Assembly (NCBI RefSeq): GCF_000264455.2
Contig: NC_017956.1
Coordinates: forward strand, 1,781,501-1,845,500
Reading direction: 5' to 3'
Source of the DNA: Tistrella mobilis KA081020-065
GTDB taxonomy: Bacteria > Pseudomonadota > Alphaproteobacteria > Tistrellales > Tistrellaceae
DNA length: 64,000 nucleotides
In this document: positions 43,380 through 53,425 of the stretch, piece by piece
Position numbering within the stretch: the first letter of the stretch is position 1
Layout of the letters: every line of letters starts with the position of its first letter
The notes under the pieces: generated by a model
What the model was told of the DNA's origin: nothing
What the model saw: only the letters and a program-made list of their open reading frames with translations
Database searches by the model: none
Made by a program: the position numbers and the translations under genes

Positions 43380-44612
43380 TTACTTGCCACCGCGAACCGG
43401 GTCGATCACGGCGCCGAGTGAGCGGAAGCCGCCATCCTTGAGCTGCATCAGCACCACGCCGGTCTGGCCGCGGCGCGAATAGGGATCGTCCGACAGCGGC
43501 GCGAAGGTGATCGCGGGGCCGATCTTCTGATCGAAGCCCTTCATGCCTTCGAGCGCGCCGACCAGCTTTTCGCGGGTGGGGTCGTCGCCCGCCTGCTTCA
43601 GGGCTTCGGCGAAAGTCGCCGCCGCCGAATAGCCCATCAGCGCCAGGCTGGACGGGGTCGATTTCGGGAAGCGCTTGCCGTATTCCGCGACAAAGGCCTT
43701 GATCGCCGGGTTCTCGCCATCGACCGGGTCGTAATAGGAGGCGACATAGAGGGTCTTGCCGGCACCGCCGCCCAGCAGCTCGACGAATTTGGGATCATTC
43801 AGGCCACCCGCGCCGAACACGGTCGGGTTCCAGCCCAGCTTCTCGGCATTCTTGAAGAAGATCGCCGCCTGCTGGCCCAGGGCGTAGAGGATGACCACAT
43901 CCGGCTCGGCCGCCTTCAGCCGCGCCACCTGGCTGGTGAGATCGGTGGCCAGGCGCTCGAAATTCTGGACCTCGACCAGCTTCATGCCATGAGTGGCGAG
44001 CTGCTTCTCGGTATACTCCTGCGCCGGTTTACCCCAGGCGTCGTTCTGAACCAGCATCGCGATCTTTCGGGCGCCCAACTCGTTCACGGCATAGTCGACA
44101 TAGGCCGGGGCCTCGGTCGACTGCGGCGAGGGCAGGGCGAAGAGCAGCTTCCGCGGCGGGTTGGTCACCGCATCCGAAATGCTGAGCGCGCCCACGATCG
44201 GCACGCCCTTCGGTTCCAGATATTCGTAGGCCGCGAGTACCGTAGCAGTGCCGACCGGGCCGACCAGGGCCAGCACGTCGTCGCGCTCCACCAGCAGCTT
44301 GGCGTTGGCGACGGCCTTTGGCGGCTTGAATTCATCGTCATAGGAGACGAGTTCGATCTTGCGGCCGTTGACGCCGCCCTGATCGTTCAGCATGCCGAAA
44401 TAGGTTTCCATACCCTCCTGCACGGCCTTGCCCATATAGGCGAGCGTGCCCGAGAGGGCGAGGGTGCTGCCGACCTTGACGGCGTCGTCGGAAACGCCGG
44501 GATCTGCGGCGAAAGCCGGGTGCGACAGCCCCGCCGGCAGGGCGGATGCAAGGGCGATGGCGGCGGCAGCCGTCAGCAGACGGCGGCGCAGCCGGTCGAA
44601 GCGCAGGGTCAT
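43380..44612 (-). CDS. Liv-type ABC transporter periplasmic binding protein
   Basis: This is a 410-residue periplasmic receptor (type I fold, LivK/UrtA superfamily). The signal peptide spans residues 1-35 with a cleavage region SHPAFAADP. The core has VKVGSTLALSGTLAYMGKAVQEGMETYF in pieces, VNGRKIELVSYDDEF, VLALVGPVGTATV and the later VFGAGGLNDPKFVELLGG. GGAGGAGAG precedes the ATG at 44612. It is the fifth transporter gene of the operon and is followed by a strong hairpin. Such receptors bind amino acids, amides or aromatic and dicarboxylic acids; the operon suggests a branched diacid. Confidence 0.92.
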   Translation of the reverse strand: MTLRFDRLRRRLLTAAAAIALASALPAGLSHPAFAADPGVSDDAVKVGSTLALSGTLAYMGKAVQEGMETYFGMLNDQGGVNGRKIELVSYDDEFKPPKAVANAKLLVERDDVLALVGPVGTATVLAAYEYLEPKGVPIVGALSISDAVTNPPRKLLFALPSPQSTEAPAYVDYAVNELGARKIAMLVQNDAWGKPAQEYTEKQLATHGMKLVEVQNFERLATDLTSQVARLKAAEPDVVILYALGQQAAIFFKNAEKLGWNPTVFGAGGLNDPKFVELLGGGAGKTLYVASYYDPVDGENPAIKAFVAEYGKRFPKSTPSSLALMGYSAAATFAEALKQAGDDPTREKLVGALEGMKGFDQKIGPAITFAPLSDDPYSRRGQTGVVLMQLKDGGFRSLGAVIDPVRGGK

Positions 44613-44700
44613 CCGGTCTCTCCTCCCTGTGGTGCCGGGGATCTCTTGATGCGGGCGGATCCGCCGGCGGTGCGGATGCGAAGTCTTCAAGGGGGGCGGA

Positions 44701-45420
44701 TCAGCCGCCCAGATAGGCACGGCGCAGGGCATCATCGACGAGCAGCGCTTCGGCCGGGCCCTGGACCGCCAGACTGCCGGTTTCCAGCACATAGCCGCGG
44801 TCGGCGAGGTCGAGCGCCAGTTCGGCATCCTGTTCGACGATCAGCATGGTGACGCCCTCATCGCGGGCGATGTCGGCGAGCGCGTCGAAGATCACGGCCT
44901 TGATCACCGGCGCGACACCCATCGAGGGTTCGTCGAGCATCAGCAGGCGGGGCTGCGACATCAGCCCGCGGGCGACGGCGAGCATCTGTTGCTCGCCACC
45001 CGACAGCGTGCCGGCCTGCTGGTCCATGCGCTCGGCAAGCCGGGGGAAATAGGTGCAGGCGCGATCGATGCCCTGCGCCGTGGCGGCACGGTCGCGGGTC
45101 CAGCCGCCGACGATCAGGTTCTCGCGCACGCTCAATCCCGGAAACACCATCCGGCCCTGGGGAACATGCGAGATGCCGCGGGCGACCAGCCCTTCGGCCG
45201 GCTTTCCTGCAATGTCGTCGCCGTCGAAGACGATCCGGCCGTCGACCGGCTTCAGCAGCCCCGACAGGCAGCGCAGCAGGGTGGTCTTGCCGGCGCCGTT
45301 GGCCCCCAGCACGGCCACAACCTCGCCCGGCATGAGCGACAGATCGATCCCGTGCAGGGCACGGATCGCCCCATAGGCGGCGACGAGGCCCGAGACCTCC
45401 AGAATGGGCGTATCAGGCAT
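44701..45420 (-). CDS. livF: Liv-type ABC transporter ATPase (LivF)
   Basis: This 239-residue ATPase has Walker A GANGAGKT, the ABC signature LSGGEQQML and Walker B RLLMLDEPS. GMGVAPVI-type sequence (SMGVAPVIKAVIFDAL) is characteristic of LivF. The ATG at 45420 overlaps the end of livG by eight bases. It energises import with LivG. The gene symbol reflects family, not proven leucine transport. Confidence 0.93.
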   Translation of the reverse strand: MPDTPILEVSGLVAAYGAIRALHGIDLSLMPGEVVAVLGANGAGKTTLLRCLSGLLKPVDGRIVFDGDDIAGKPAEGLVARGISHVPQGRMVFPGLSVRENLIVGGWTRDRAATAQGIDRACTYFPRLAERMDQQAGTLSGGEQQMLAVARGLMSQPRLLMLDEPSMGVAPVIKAVIFDALADIARDEGVTMLIVEQDAELALDLADRGYVLETGSLAVQGPAEALLVDDALRRAYLGG

Positions 45421-46252
45421 GGGCCATCTCCTTCGTCGGGCCCAGGCGGCGCCGGTCGCGCCGGGGGATGGCATCCGCATCGCGATTGCCCAGATAGGCG
45501 GCAATCACGGCTTCGTGGCGCTCGATCTCGGGCGGGGTGCCGGCGGCAAGGAAGCGGCCCTGCTCCATGACCGTGATCCGGTCCGACACCCGCATCACCA
45601 GCGACATGTTGTGCTCGATCAGCAGGATGGTCAGGCCGTGACGATCGCGCAGCCGTAGCAGCAGGTCGCCGAGGGTGCGCGCTTCGGTCTGGTTCATGCC
45701 AGCGGCCGGTTCGTCCAGCAGCAGCAGTCTGGGATCCAGTGCCAGAGCGCGGGCGAGTTCGGCGAGCTTCTGACGGCCATAGGGGAGATCCGCGACGATG
45801 GCGTCGGCATCGCCGCCAAGCCCCACCTCGTCGATCAGACCAAGGGCATGGTCGCGTTCGCGGATCGCTTCGCGCCGTTCCGACGGCAGGCGCAGCATGG
45901 CCGGCAGAATGCCCGCCGACATCGCCCGGTCGCGGCCGATCAGCACGTTGTCGAGCACGCTCAGTTCCGGGAACAGCTCAAGGTTCTGGAAGGTGCGCGC
46001 AATGCCGAGCCGGGCGACCCGGTGGGGCTTGAGGCCCAGAAGCTCCTGGCCGCCGAAGCGGATGCTGCCGCGCGCGGCGTCGTAGAACCGGCTGACACAG
46101 TTGAGCACGGTGGTCTTGCCGGCACCGTTGGGGCCGATCAGGGCATGGACGTCCCCCTGCCCGACGGTCACATCGATGCCGTCCACGGCCTTCAGGCCGC
46201 CGAAAGAGATGGCGAGGTCGCGAATGGTCAGCAGTTCGGGTGCAGCGGTCAC
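45413..46252 (-). CDS. livG: Liv-type ABC transporter ATPase (LivG)
   Basis: This 279-residue ATPase has Walker A GPNGAGKTT, the LivG-specific insert around RTFQNLELFPELSVLDNVLIG, a degenerate signature (LPYGRQKLAELARAL) and Walker B LLLLDEPAAGMNQTE. The GTG at 46252 overlaps the livM TGA (GTGA), which decides the start against the longer upstream frame. It pairs with LivF at the membrane. Confidence 0.93.
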   Translation of the reverse strand: MTAAPELLTIRDLAISFGGLKAVDGIDVTVGQGDVHALIGPNGAGKTTVLNCVSRFYDAARGSIRFGGQELLGLKPHRVARLGIARTFQNLELFPELSVLDNVLIGRDRAMSAGILPAMLRLPSERREAIRERDHALGLIDEVGLGGDADAIVADLPYGRQKLAELARALALDPRLLLLDEPAAGMNQTEARTLGDLLLRLRDRHGLTILLIEHNMSLVMRVSDRITVMEQGRFLAAGTPPEIERHEAVIAAYLGNRDADAIPRRDRRRLGPTKEMAHA

Positions 46253-47217
46253 GGGCGATGCCTCCGGAACAGCGTGTGGCCAAGGCCCGAAAGGCCGCCC
46301 GGCAGGAACATCAGCGACAGGATCATGGCGAGGCCATAGACCGACCGCTGGACCTGATCGAGCCCCAGATAGGTGAGGCATTGCGGCACCGCGATCACGA
46401 AGGCGGCGCCCAGGATCGAGCCGCGGATCGAGCCCAGCCCACCCACGATCACCATGGACACGAAGCTGATCGAGACCATCAGATCGAAGGTGGACGGGTC
46501 GATGAAGCGGATCAGCGGGCCGTAGAGCGCACCGGCGACGCCGCAATAGAAGGAGGACAGCGCGAAGGCGACGATCTTGAGGCGGGCGGTGTCGAGCCCC
46601 ATGATCCGGGCGGCGGATTCGCTGCCCTTCACCGCCTTGAGCGCACGCCCCCATCGGCTGGCCCCGAAATTGGCCCCCATCCACATCAGCACCGCGACCA
46701 CCGCAAGCAGCATCCAGTAGGTGCCGGCGCCACCGAGTTCCATGCCGAAGAGATCCGGCGCGGCGACACCCATGCCGTTCTCGCCGCCGGTCAGTTCGCC
46801 GCCCGATTTGGCGATCTCGGCGAAGATCATCACGAAGCCGAGCGTCGCCATGGCAAGAAAGACCTCTTCCAGGCGCAGCAGCGGGATGGCGAGCAGCAGG
46901 CCGACGACCATGGCGACAAGGCCTGCGGCAAGCGCCGCGACCAGCAGAGTGACACCGTATTCCCCGGTCAGGATGGCGGCGCCATAGGCGCCGATGCCGA
47001 AGAACACGGCCCCTGCCAGCGAGATGAGATTGGTGTAGCCGGTGAGCAGATTGGTGCCGAAGGCCGCCAGTACATAGACCAGCACCAGGCTGGCGATGAA
47101 CAGGAAATAGCCGCCGAGGATGAAGGGCAGGGCCAGCAGGATGGCGACGCCGAGGCCCGTGAGGGCCAGACGGCCGGGGCGGCTGCGCGCGGCGGGCAGA
47201 TCGAGGCTCATGGTCAT
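46249..47217 (-). CDS. livM: Liv-type ABC transporter permease (LivM)
   Basis: This 322-residue inner-membrane permease has about eight to ten hydrophobic helices and the LivM motifs GYTNLISLAGAVFFGIGAYGAA and the coupling-loop region ALKAVKGSESAARIMGLDTARLK. GGAGGGAGA lies five bases before the ATG at 47217. It forms the membrane channel with LivH. Confidence 0.93.
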   Translation of the reverse strand: MTMSLDLPAARSRPGRLALTGLGVAILLALPFILGGYFLFIASLVLVYVLAAFGTNLLTGYTNLISLAGAVFFGIGAYGAAILTGEYGVTLLVAALAAGLVAMVVGLLLAIPLLRLEEVFLAMATLGFVMIFAEIAKSGGELTGGENGMGVAAPDLFGMELGGAGTYWMLLAVVAVLMWMGANFGASRWGRALKAVKGSESAARIMGLDTARLKIVAFALSSFYCGVAGALYGPLIRFIDPSTFDLMVSISFVSMVIVGGLGSIRGSILGAAFVIAVPQCLTYLGLDQVQRSVYGLAMILSLMFLPGGLSGLGHTLFRRHRP

Positions 47218-47232
47218 AGGTCTCCCTCCGCC

Positions 47233-48099
47233 TCAGATCTTCTTGGTCGCGTGGCGGCCGAGCAGGCCGGCGGGCTTGACGATCAGGATCGCGAGCATGA
47301 CCAGGAAGGGCATGAATTCCTTGAACGCCGAGTCGACATAAGCGCCGGTGAGGTTCGCTGTCAGCCCGACGATGGCGCCGCCGACGAGCGCGCCCGGCAT
47401 CGAGGTCAACCCGCCCAGAACCGCGGCGGCAAAGGCGAAGTGCAGGGCCTGCTGCATCATGGTGAAATGAAGGAAGGTCAGCGGTGCGATCAGCAGGCCG
47501 GCCACAGCACCCACCATGTAGGAAAGCATCCAGGCGAGGCCGTGCATGCGGGCCACTGGCACGCCCTGCAGCCGGGCCGCGGTTTCGTTGCTCATGGCCG
47601 CCTGCATGGCGATACCGGTCCGGGCATAGCGGAAGAAGGCGAAGAGCGCCGCCGACAGCACCAGACAGGTCGCGATGATGCCGAGATCGGCGAGACTGAC
47701 CGCCACGCCGCCGATCAGGATCGGCGCCTGCGAGAACGGCCCGGCCATGTCGTGGGGATCCTTGCCCCAGATCCAGACCGCGACGTCGCCCAGGATGAGA
47801 TACAGGCCGAGGGTGGCGATCGCATTGGCGAGCAGTGGCTTGCCGATGAAACGGCCGATCAGCACCACTTCGATCGCAAGGCCGATCAGGGCGGCGGCGG
47901 CGATGGTCAGGATGGCCGCCAGCCAGTAGGGGACGCCGGCTTCGAGCAGGGTCCAGGCGATGAAGGCCGAGATCATGACGCCTTCGCCATGGGCGAAATT
48001 GATCACCCCCGTCGCCCGATAGACCAGCACGATGCCGAGCGCGACGAGACCGTAGATGGCACCGAGCGCGATGCCGCTGACCGCCATTTGCGCAAGCAT
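47233..48099 (-). CDS. livH: Liv-type ABC transporter permease (LivH)
   Basis: This 288-residue permease has the LivH N-terminus LAQMAVSGIALGAIYGLVALGIVLVYRATGVINFAHG, seen in pieces, and the loop MSNETAARLQGVPVARMHGLAW. The ATG at 48099 has GGAGG seven bases upstream and begins five bases after the leuD-like stop. It is translated together with the dehydratase genes, which ties transport to catabolism. Confidence 0.93.
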   Translation of the reverse strand: MLAQMAVSGIALGAIYGLVALGIVLVYRATGVINFAHGEGVMISAFIAWTLLEAGVPYWLAAILTIAAAALIGLAIEVVLIGRFIGKPLLANAIATLGLYLILGDVAVWIWGKDPHDMAGPFSQAPILIGGVAVSLADLGIIATCLVLSAALFAFFRYARTGIAMQAAMSNETAARLQGVPVARMHGLAWMLSYMVGAVAGLLIAPLTFLHFTMMQQALHFAFAAAVLGGLTSMPGALVGGAIVGLTANLTGAYVDSAFKEFMPFLVMLAILIVKPAGLLGRHATKKI

Positions 48100-48103
48100 G
48101 GGA

Positions 48104-48634
48104 TCAGCCTCCGGTGCGGGCGCGATCGGCATCGACCGCGCGCTTGAGATAGGGCACCAGTCCGCCCGCTTCGAGCATCGCCCGGTCGGCGACCGACAGC
48201 GGTTCGAACGGCTTTTCCCAGCCCCTGGTCAGGTTGCGGACGCAGCCTGCCTGCCAGTCGACCTCCAGGCTGTCGAAGCGGTCGGTGGCGGCCGCGACGC
48301 CGGGGCAGGGGATCAGCGGAAAGCCCATGCTGATTTCACCCCGCCAGAAGCCGGGCGAGAAACCGTCGGCGATCACGCCCGCGACACCCAGATGGCGCAT
48401 GGCGCGCATCGCCGGATAATGCGGATGGCCGTAGCCGAAATTGTCGGCGCCGACCAGCAGGTCGCCGGGCCGGACCTTCTGCGGAAAGCCGGGCTCGTCA
48501 TCCTTCATCACCAGCGCGGCCAGCGCGTCGATGTCGGTGATCTTGATGTTCTCGACACCGATGATGCGGTCGATGTCGTAGTCGTCCTCGCGGAACACCC
48601 AGACGGCGCGACCGCGGAGATCGGGCAGCGACAT
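48104..48634 (-). CDS. Aconitase-family dehydratase small subunit (LeuD/DmdB-like)
   Basis: This 176-residue swivel-domain subunit is homologous to LeuD. It begins LRGRAVWVFREDDYDIDRIIG and contains VGADNFGYGHPHYPAMRAMRHLGVAGVIADGF. In LeuD and aconitases the corresponding loop reads GSSREH, with a catalytic Ser and a carboxylate-binding Arg. Here it reads GHPHYP (69-74), so both residues are replaced, and substrate or mechanism should differ. It follows the large subunit by about 58 bases and precedes livH. Leucine biosynthesis is unlikely given the operon. The family is clear; the substrate is inferred to be a branched diacid. Confidence 0.82.
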   Translation of the reverse strand: MSLPDLRGRAVWVFREDDYDIDRIIGVENIKITDIDALAALVMKDDEPGFPQKVRPGDLLVGADNFGYGHPHYPAMRAMRHLGVAGVIADGFSPGFWRGEISMGFPLIPCPGVAAATDRFDSLEVDWQAGCVRNLTRGWEKPFEPLSVADRAMLEAGGLVPYLKRAVDADRARTGG

Positions 48635-48692
48635 GGGCTGCACTCCTGGATGGGGAAAGATGGCGGCAACGGGCCGACGACAGGCGCTGCCG

Positions 48693-49949
48693 TCAGAGAT
48701 AGCGGCGGGGATCTGCGATCCGGCCTTCGATGGCGGCTGCGGCCACGGCTGCGGCATTGCACAGGAAGATTTCGGACTTCGGATGCCCCATGCGGCCAGG
48801 CACGTTGAGCGTGCCGGTAGAGACCGCCCGCTGGCCCTCGGCCATGGTCGCGATCCGGCCGAAGCAATAGTCGCAGGACGGGCTGCTGACGAAGGCGCCC
48901 GCCTCGACCAGAGTGGTGATCAAGCCCTCCGCCGCGGCCCGGGCCATCAGCGCCCGGCTGGTCGGCACGACATGAAGCGCGAAGCCGGGGGCGATCTGAC
49001 GGCCTTTCAGCACCTGGGCCGCGGCGCGCAGATCCTCGATCCGGCCGCTGGCGCAGCTGCCGAGATAGCCGGCCTGGACCTCGGTGCCGATCACCTCCGA
49101 GAGATCGCGGGTATTGGAGGGCGTGGGCGGCAGGACGACCACCGGCTCCAGCGCCGACAGGTCGACGGTGTGGCGGGCGGCATAGACGGCATCGGTGTCG
49201 CTGAATACCGGGTCGAGGGCGAGCTTCGGCCGGTCTCCCAGCCAGTCCGCGGTTTTGTCGTCGGGCATCATGACAGCGGTGGTGGCGCCGGTGAACATCG
49301 CAAGGCCGCAGATCGTCTGCCGGCTTTCGATGCTCATCTCCGTAACCGCCGGCCCGCCCAGCTCCAGCACTTTGAAGGCGGCGAATTTGGGGCCGAGCGC
49401 CCGGACCAGATGGTGGAAGACATCCCGCGCCATCACCCCCGGCCGGAGAGAGCCCGTCAGATTGATCCGCACCGTCTCTGGCACCCGGATCGAGATGGCG
49501 GGGCGGACGAAGGCCTCAAGAAGGTTGCGGCGCAGCCCGATCGCCAGCGAACCGAAGGCGCCGAGCTGGCTGACATGACCGTCGAAATGGACCGCGAAGC
49601 CGCCGGGCACCGCATAGCCGACCTCGGCCGAGACCTGATGACCGATGCCATGGCGCTCGTAAAGGGCTGCGCCCTGTTCGGCGCACCAGGCCCGGGTCAT
49701 CTGGTGAAGCTCTTCTTCCTTCGGCGTGGCCGTCGGAACCATGTGGTCGATGAAGATGGCAAACCGGGATGGATCATCGACACGCTCTATACCGAAATCA
49801 TCCCGCATCTGACGGAAGATCACATCGGTATAACCGGGAAAATCATACGCGATAACGAAATCGGGGCGAGCCTCGATTTCGTCTCCGGCCCGAACATGAT
49901 CGCGACCCGAGGTCCGCGCGAGAACCTTCTCCGCGAGCGTGTAGCCCAT
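48693..49949 (-). CDS. Aconitase-family dehydratase large subunit (LeuC/DmdA-like)
   Basis: This 418-residue Fe-S hydro-lyase subunit has the three cluster cysteines at expected places: Cys299 (GYLGSCASGRIEDL) and Cys359/Cys362 (SPSCDYCFGR). It also has FDGHVSQLGAFGSLAIG and LRPGVMARDVFHHLVRALG. Its length suits the short LeuC/DmdA type. The ATG at 49949 follows GGGAGGA. It heads the operon; a promoter with perfect TTGACA lies at 50014-50042. With the small subunit it should add or remove water from a methylated C4-C6 diacid, but the exact compound is unproven. Confidence 0.87.
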   Translation of the reverse strand: MGYTLAEKVLARTSGRDHVRAGDEIEARPDFVIAYDFPGYTDVIFRQMRDDFGIERVDDPSRFAIFIDHMVPTATPKEEELHQMTRAWCAEQGAALYERHGIGHQVSAEVGYAVPGGFAVHFDGHVSQLGAFGSLAIGLRRNLLEAFVRPAISIRVPETVRINLTGSLRPGVMARDVFHHLVRALGPKFAAFKVLELGGPAVTEMSIESRQTICGLAMFTGATTAVMMPDDKTADWLGDRPKLALDPVFSDTDAVYAARHTVDLSALEPVVVLPPTPSNTRDLSEVIGTEVQAGYLGSCASGRIEDLRAAAQVLKGRQIAPGFALHVVPTSRALMARAAAEGLITTLVEAGAFVSSPSCDYCFGRIATMAEGQRAVSTGTLNVPGRMGHPKSEIFLCNAAAVAAAAIEGRIADPRRYL

Positions 49950-50013
49950 GACTTGTTGTCCTCCCGTCACGCCACCAGATTTCATGCACCGGTGATCATC
50001 TTGACTTGAGTGG

Positions 50014-50042
50014 ATCCTGCGCGGCCTGCTTGTTGGTGTCAA
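50014..50042 (-). promoter_or_regulatory. Candidate promoter of the LeuCD-like/Liv/lyase operon
   Basis: On the minus strand there is a perfect -35 TTGACA (plus TGTCAA 50037-50042), then 17 bases, then CAGGAT (plus 50014-50019), a three-of-six -10. Confidence 0.5.
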
Positions 50043-50054
50043 TATGCAAATCAT

Positions 50055-50071
50055 GGTTCATTGAATGAACC
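50055..50071. promoter_or_regulatory. 17-base palindromic operator candidate
   Basis: GGTTCATT-G-AATGAACC is a perfect palindrome 12 bases upstream of the -35 of the catabolic operon. The IclR regulator encoded by that operon is the obvious candidate ligand; it could also affect the N-ATPase promoter. Confidence 0.6.
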
Positions 50072-50114
50072 AAATGAGGGTCGGTGTATGAACCGCGGCC
50101 GAATCCTGAATTGC

Positions 50115-50128
50115 TTGATCCTGATCAA
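50115..50128. promoter_or_regulatory. FNR/FixK/Anr box upstream of the N-ATPase operon
   Basis: TTGATCCTGATCAA matches the TTGAT-N4-ATCAA consensus at all ten fixed positions and is extended to a 16-base palindrome. Its centre is about 96 bases before the atpD start codon. If it sits at -41.5, transcription would begin near 50163, with a loose -10 (GAGATT) at 50151-50156. Confidence 0.8.
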
Positions 50129-50184
50129 GGTCGGAGGGAGCATCGGGGTGGAGATTGTGCGTAGCAGCAATGAAGGGCCCGTGA

Positions 50185-52070
<1,886 letters not shown>

Positions 52071-52086
52071 CCGGGGAGGCGACGCC

Positions 52087-52377
52087 ATGACCCCGCCGCG
52101 CGACCGCCGTCAGGACCGGCGGATGGAGCAGGCCGCCGATCGCCAGGCCGCCCGCGAGGCGGCGAAACGCAAGGATCATGAGCCCGGGATCGGTCACCGG
52201 TTGGGGCAGATCGGTGTGCTCGGCTGGATGATCGTGACGCCGATGTTGCTCGGCCTGTTCCTCGGCCGCTGGTTCGACCGGCTGGCCGGCACCGGCATCA
52301 CCTTCGCTGCCGCCCTGCTGATGGCGGGCGTGGCACTCGGTTTCTGGTCGGCCTGGAAATGGATGCATCGCCCATGA
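52087..52377 (+). CDS. atpQ: N-ATPase membrane protein AtpQ (AtpI-like)
   Basis: This 96-residue protein has a charged N-terminus and two membrane helices (IGVLGWMIVTPMLLGLFLG and ITFAAALLMAGVALGFWSAWKWM) with the AtpI-like motif RWFDRLAGTG between them. In N-ATPase operons AtpQ replaces AtpI, probably as an assembly factor of the membrane sector. GGGGAGG precedes the ATG, and its stop overlaps atpR. Confidence 0.87.
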   Translation: MTPPRDRRQDRRMEQAADRQAAREAAKRKDHEPGIGHRLGQIGVLGWMIVTPMLLGLFLGRWFDRLAGTGITFAAALLMAGVALGFWSAWKWMHRP

Positions 52378-52694
52378 ACGCCCTCTCGACCCTGACGGTG
52401 GATCCGACGGCGCTGGCGCTGGCATTTGTCGCGGGGCTTGCCGCCGGGGCCGGGTTTTTTCTGGTGCTGCGACGGAACACGGATCTGTTTGCCGGCGGCC
52501 GCATCGGTCTCGCCATAGCGATGCAGGTGGCGCGCTTCGCCGTTCTGGTGCCGGTTCTGGTGCTGGCGGCCCGCCAGGGGGCGGGACCACTGCTGGCGGC
52601 AGCCTTGGGTGTTCTGATCGCGCGGCGGGTGGTGGTCGGCCGGGTACGCCGTCGATCCGCCGCCATGCTGCCCGACGGGGGGCGGTCGTCGTGA
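52374..52694 (+). CDS. atpR: N-ATPase-specific membrane protein AtpR
   Basis: This 106-residue protein has about three membrane helices (ALALAFVAGLAAGAGFFLVL; IGLAIAMQVARFAVLVPVLVLAA; GPLLAAALGVLIARRVVV) and Arg residues near the membrane (QVARF, IARRV). AtpR is found only in N-ATPase operons and is the best marker for them; its function is not established. The ATG at 52374 overlaps the atpQ stop, and its own stop overlaps the atpB GTG. Confidence 0.87.
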   Translation: MNALSTLTVDPTALALAFVAGLAAGAGFFLVLRRNTDLFAGGRIGLAIAMQVARFAVLVPVLVLAARQGAGPLLAAALGVLIARRVVVGRVRRRSAAMLPDGGRSS

Positions 52695-53425
52695 TCGGAT
52701 CACCGCTCGAAACCCCGATCGCCTTTCATCTGGGGCCGGTGCCGATCGCAACGCCGGTGCTGGTGACCTGGGGCATCATGATCCTGCTTGCCGGCGGTTC
52801 CTGGATGCTGACCCGGCGGCTGGAGTTGATGCCGGGCCGGGTGCAGGCCGTGCTGGAACTGGTGGTCGAGGCCATCGACGGCCAGATCCGCGAGACCATG
52901 CGGGTGGAGCCTGCGCGGTTTCGCGCCCTGATCGGCACGCTGCTGGTGTTCATCCTGACCGCCAACTGGTCCTCGCTGGTGCCGGGTATCGAACCGCCGA
53001 CCGCCCATATCGAAACCGACGCGGCACTGGCCGCCATCGTCGCCGTCTCGGTGATCGTCTTCGGCATCCAGGCGCAGGGGCTCGGCGGCTATCTGAAGAC
53101 CTTTGCCGAGCCCAGCCTGGTGATGGTGCCGCTCAACCTCGTCGAGCAGATCACCCGGACCTTCTCTCTGGTCATCCGCCTGTTCGGCAATGTGATGAGC
53201 GGCGTGTTCGTGATCGGCATCGTGCTGTCGCTGGCGGGGCTTCTGGTGCCCATCCCGCTGATGGCGCTCGACCTGCTGACCGGGGCGGTGCAGGCCTACA
53301 TCTTCGCCGTGCTCGCCATGGTGTTCATCGCCTCCGGGCTGGAAGGCGAGGGCGGCTCACCGCCCGCGTCCGGCCATACGTCCACATCTTCTTCCTCCCC
53401 TACCTCCTCCGGGACTGAGTCATGA
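52691..53425 (+). CDS. atpB: N-ATPase subunit a
   Basis: This 244-residue stator channel subunit has about five membrane helices. The essential Arg that faces the c-ring is Arg163 in SLVIRLFGNVMSG, preceded by PLNLVEQITRTF, and ALDLLTGAVQAYIFAVLAMVFIASGL forms the last helix pair. The C-terminus is a Ser/Thr-rich tail of about 20 residues. The GTG start overlaps the atpR stop. Confidence 0.94.
   Translation: MIGSPLETPIAFHLGPVPIATPVLVTWGIMILLAGGSWMLTRRLELMPGRVQAVLELVVEAIDGQIRETMRVEPARFRALIGTLLVFILTANWSSLVPGIEPPTAHIETDAALAAIVAVSVIVFGIQAQGLGGYLKTFAEPSLVMVPLNLVEQITRTFSLVIRLFGNVMSGVFVIGIVLSLAGLLVPIPLMALDLLTGAVQAYIFAVLAMVFIASGLEGEGGSPPASGHTSTSSSSPTSSGTES

Noticed and set aside
46240-48147. A 635-codon open frame on the plus strand opposite livM and livH
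   Set aside because: It is a shadow of the permease genes. The translation is rich in His, Gln, Asp and Arg with no domain, and the minus-strand frames give clear permeases with start-stop overlaps.
48104-49949. Leucine biosynthesis leuC-leuD
   Set aside because: The active-site loop of the small subunit is changed, no leuA or leuB is present, and the genes head a transport and lyase operon with an IclR regulator.
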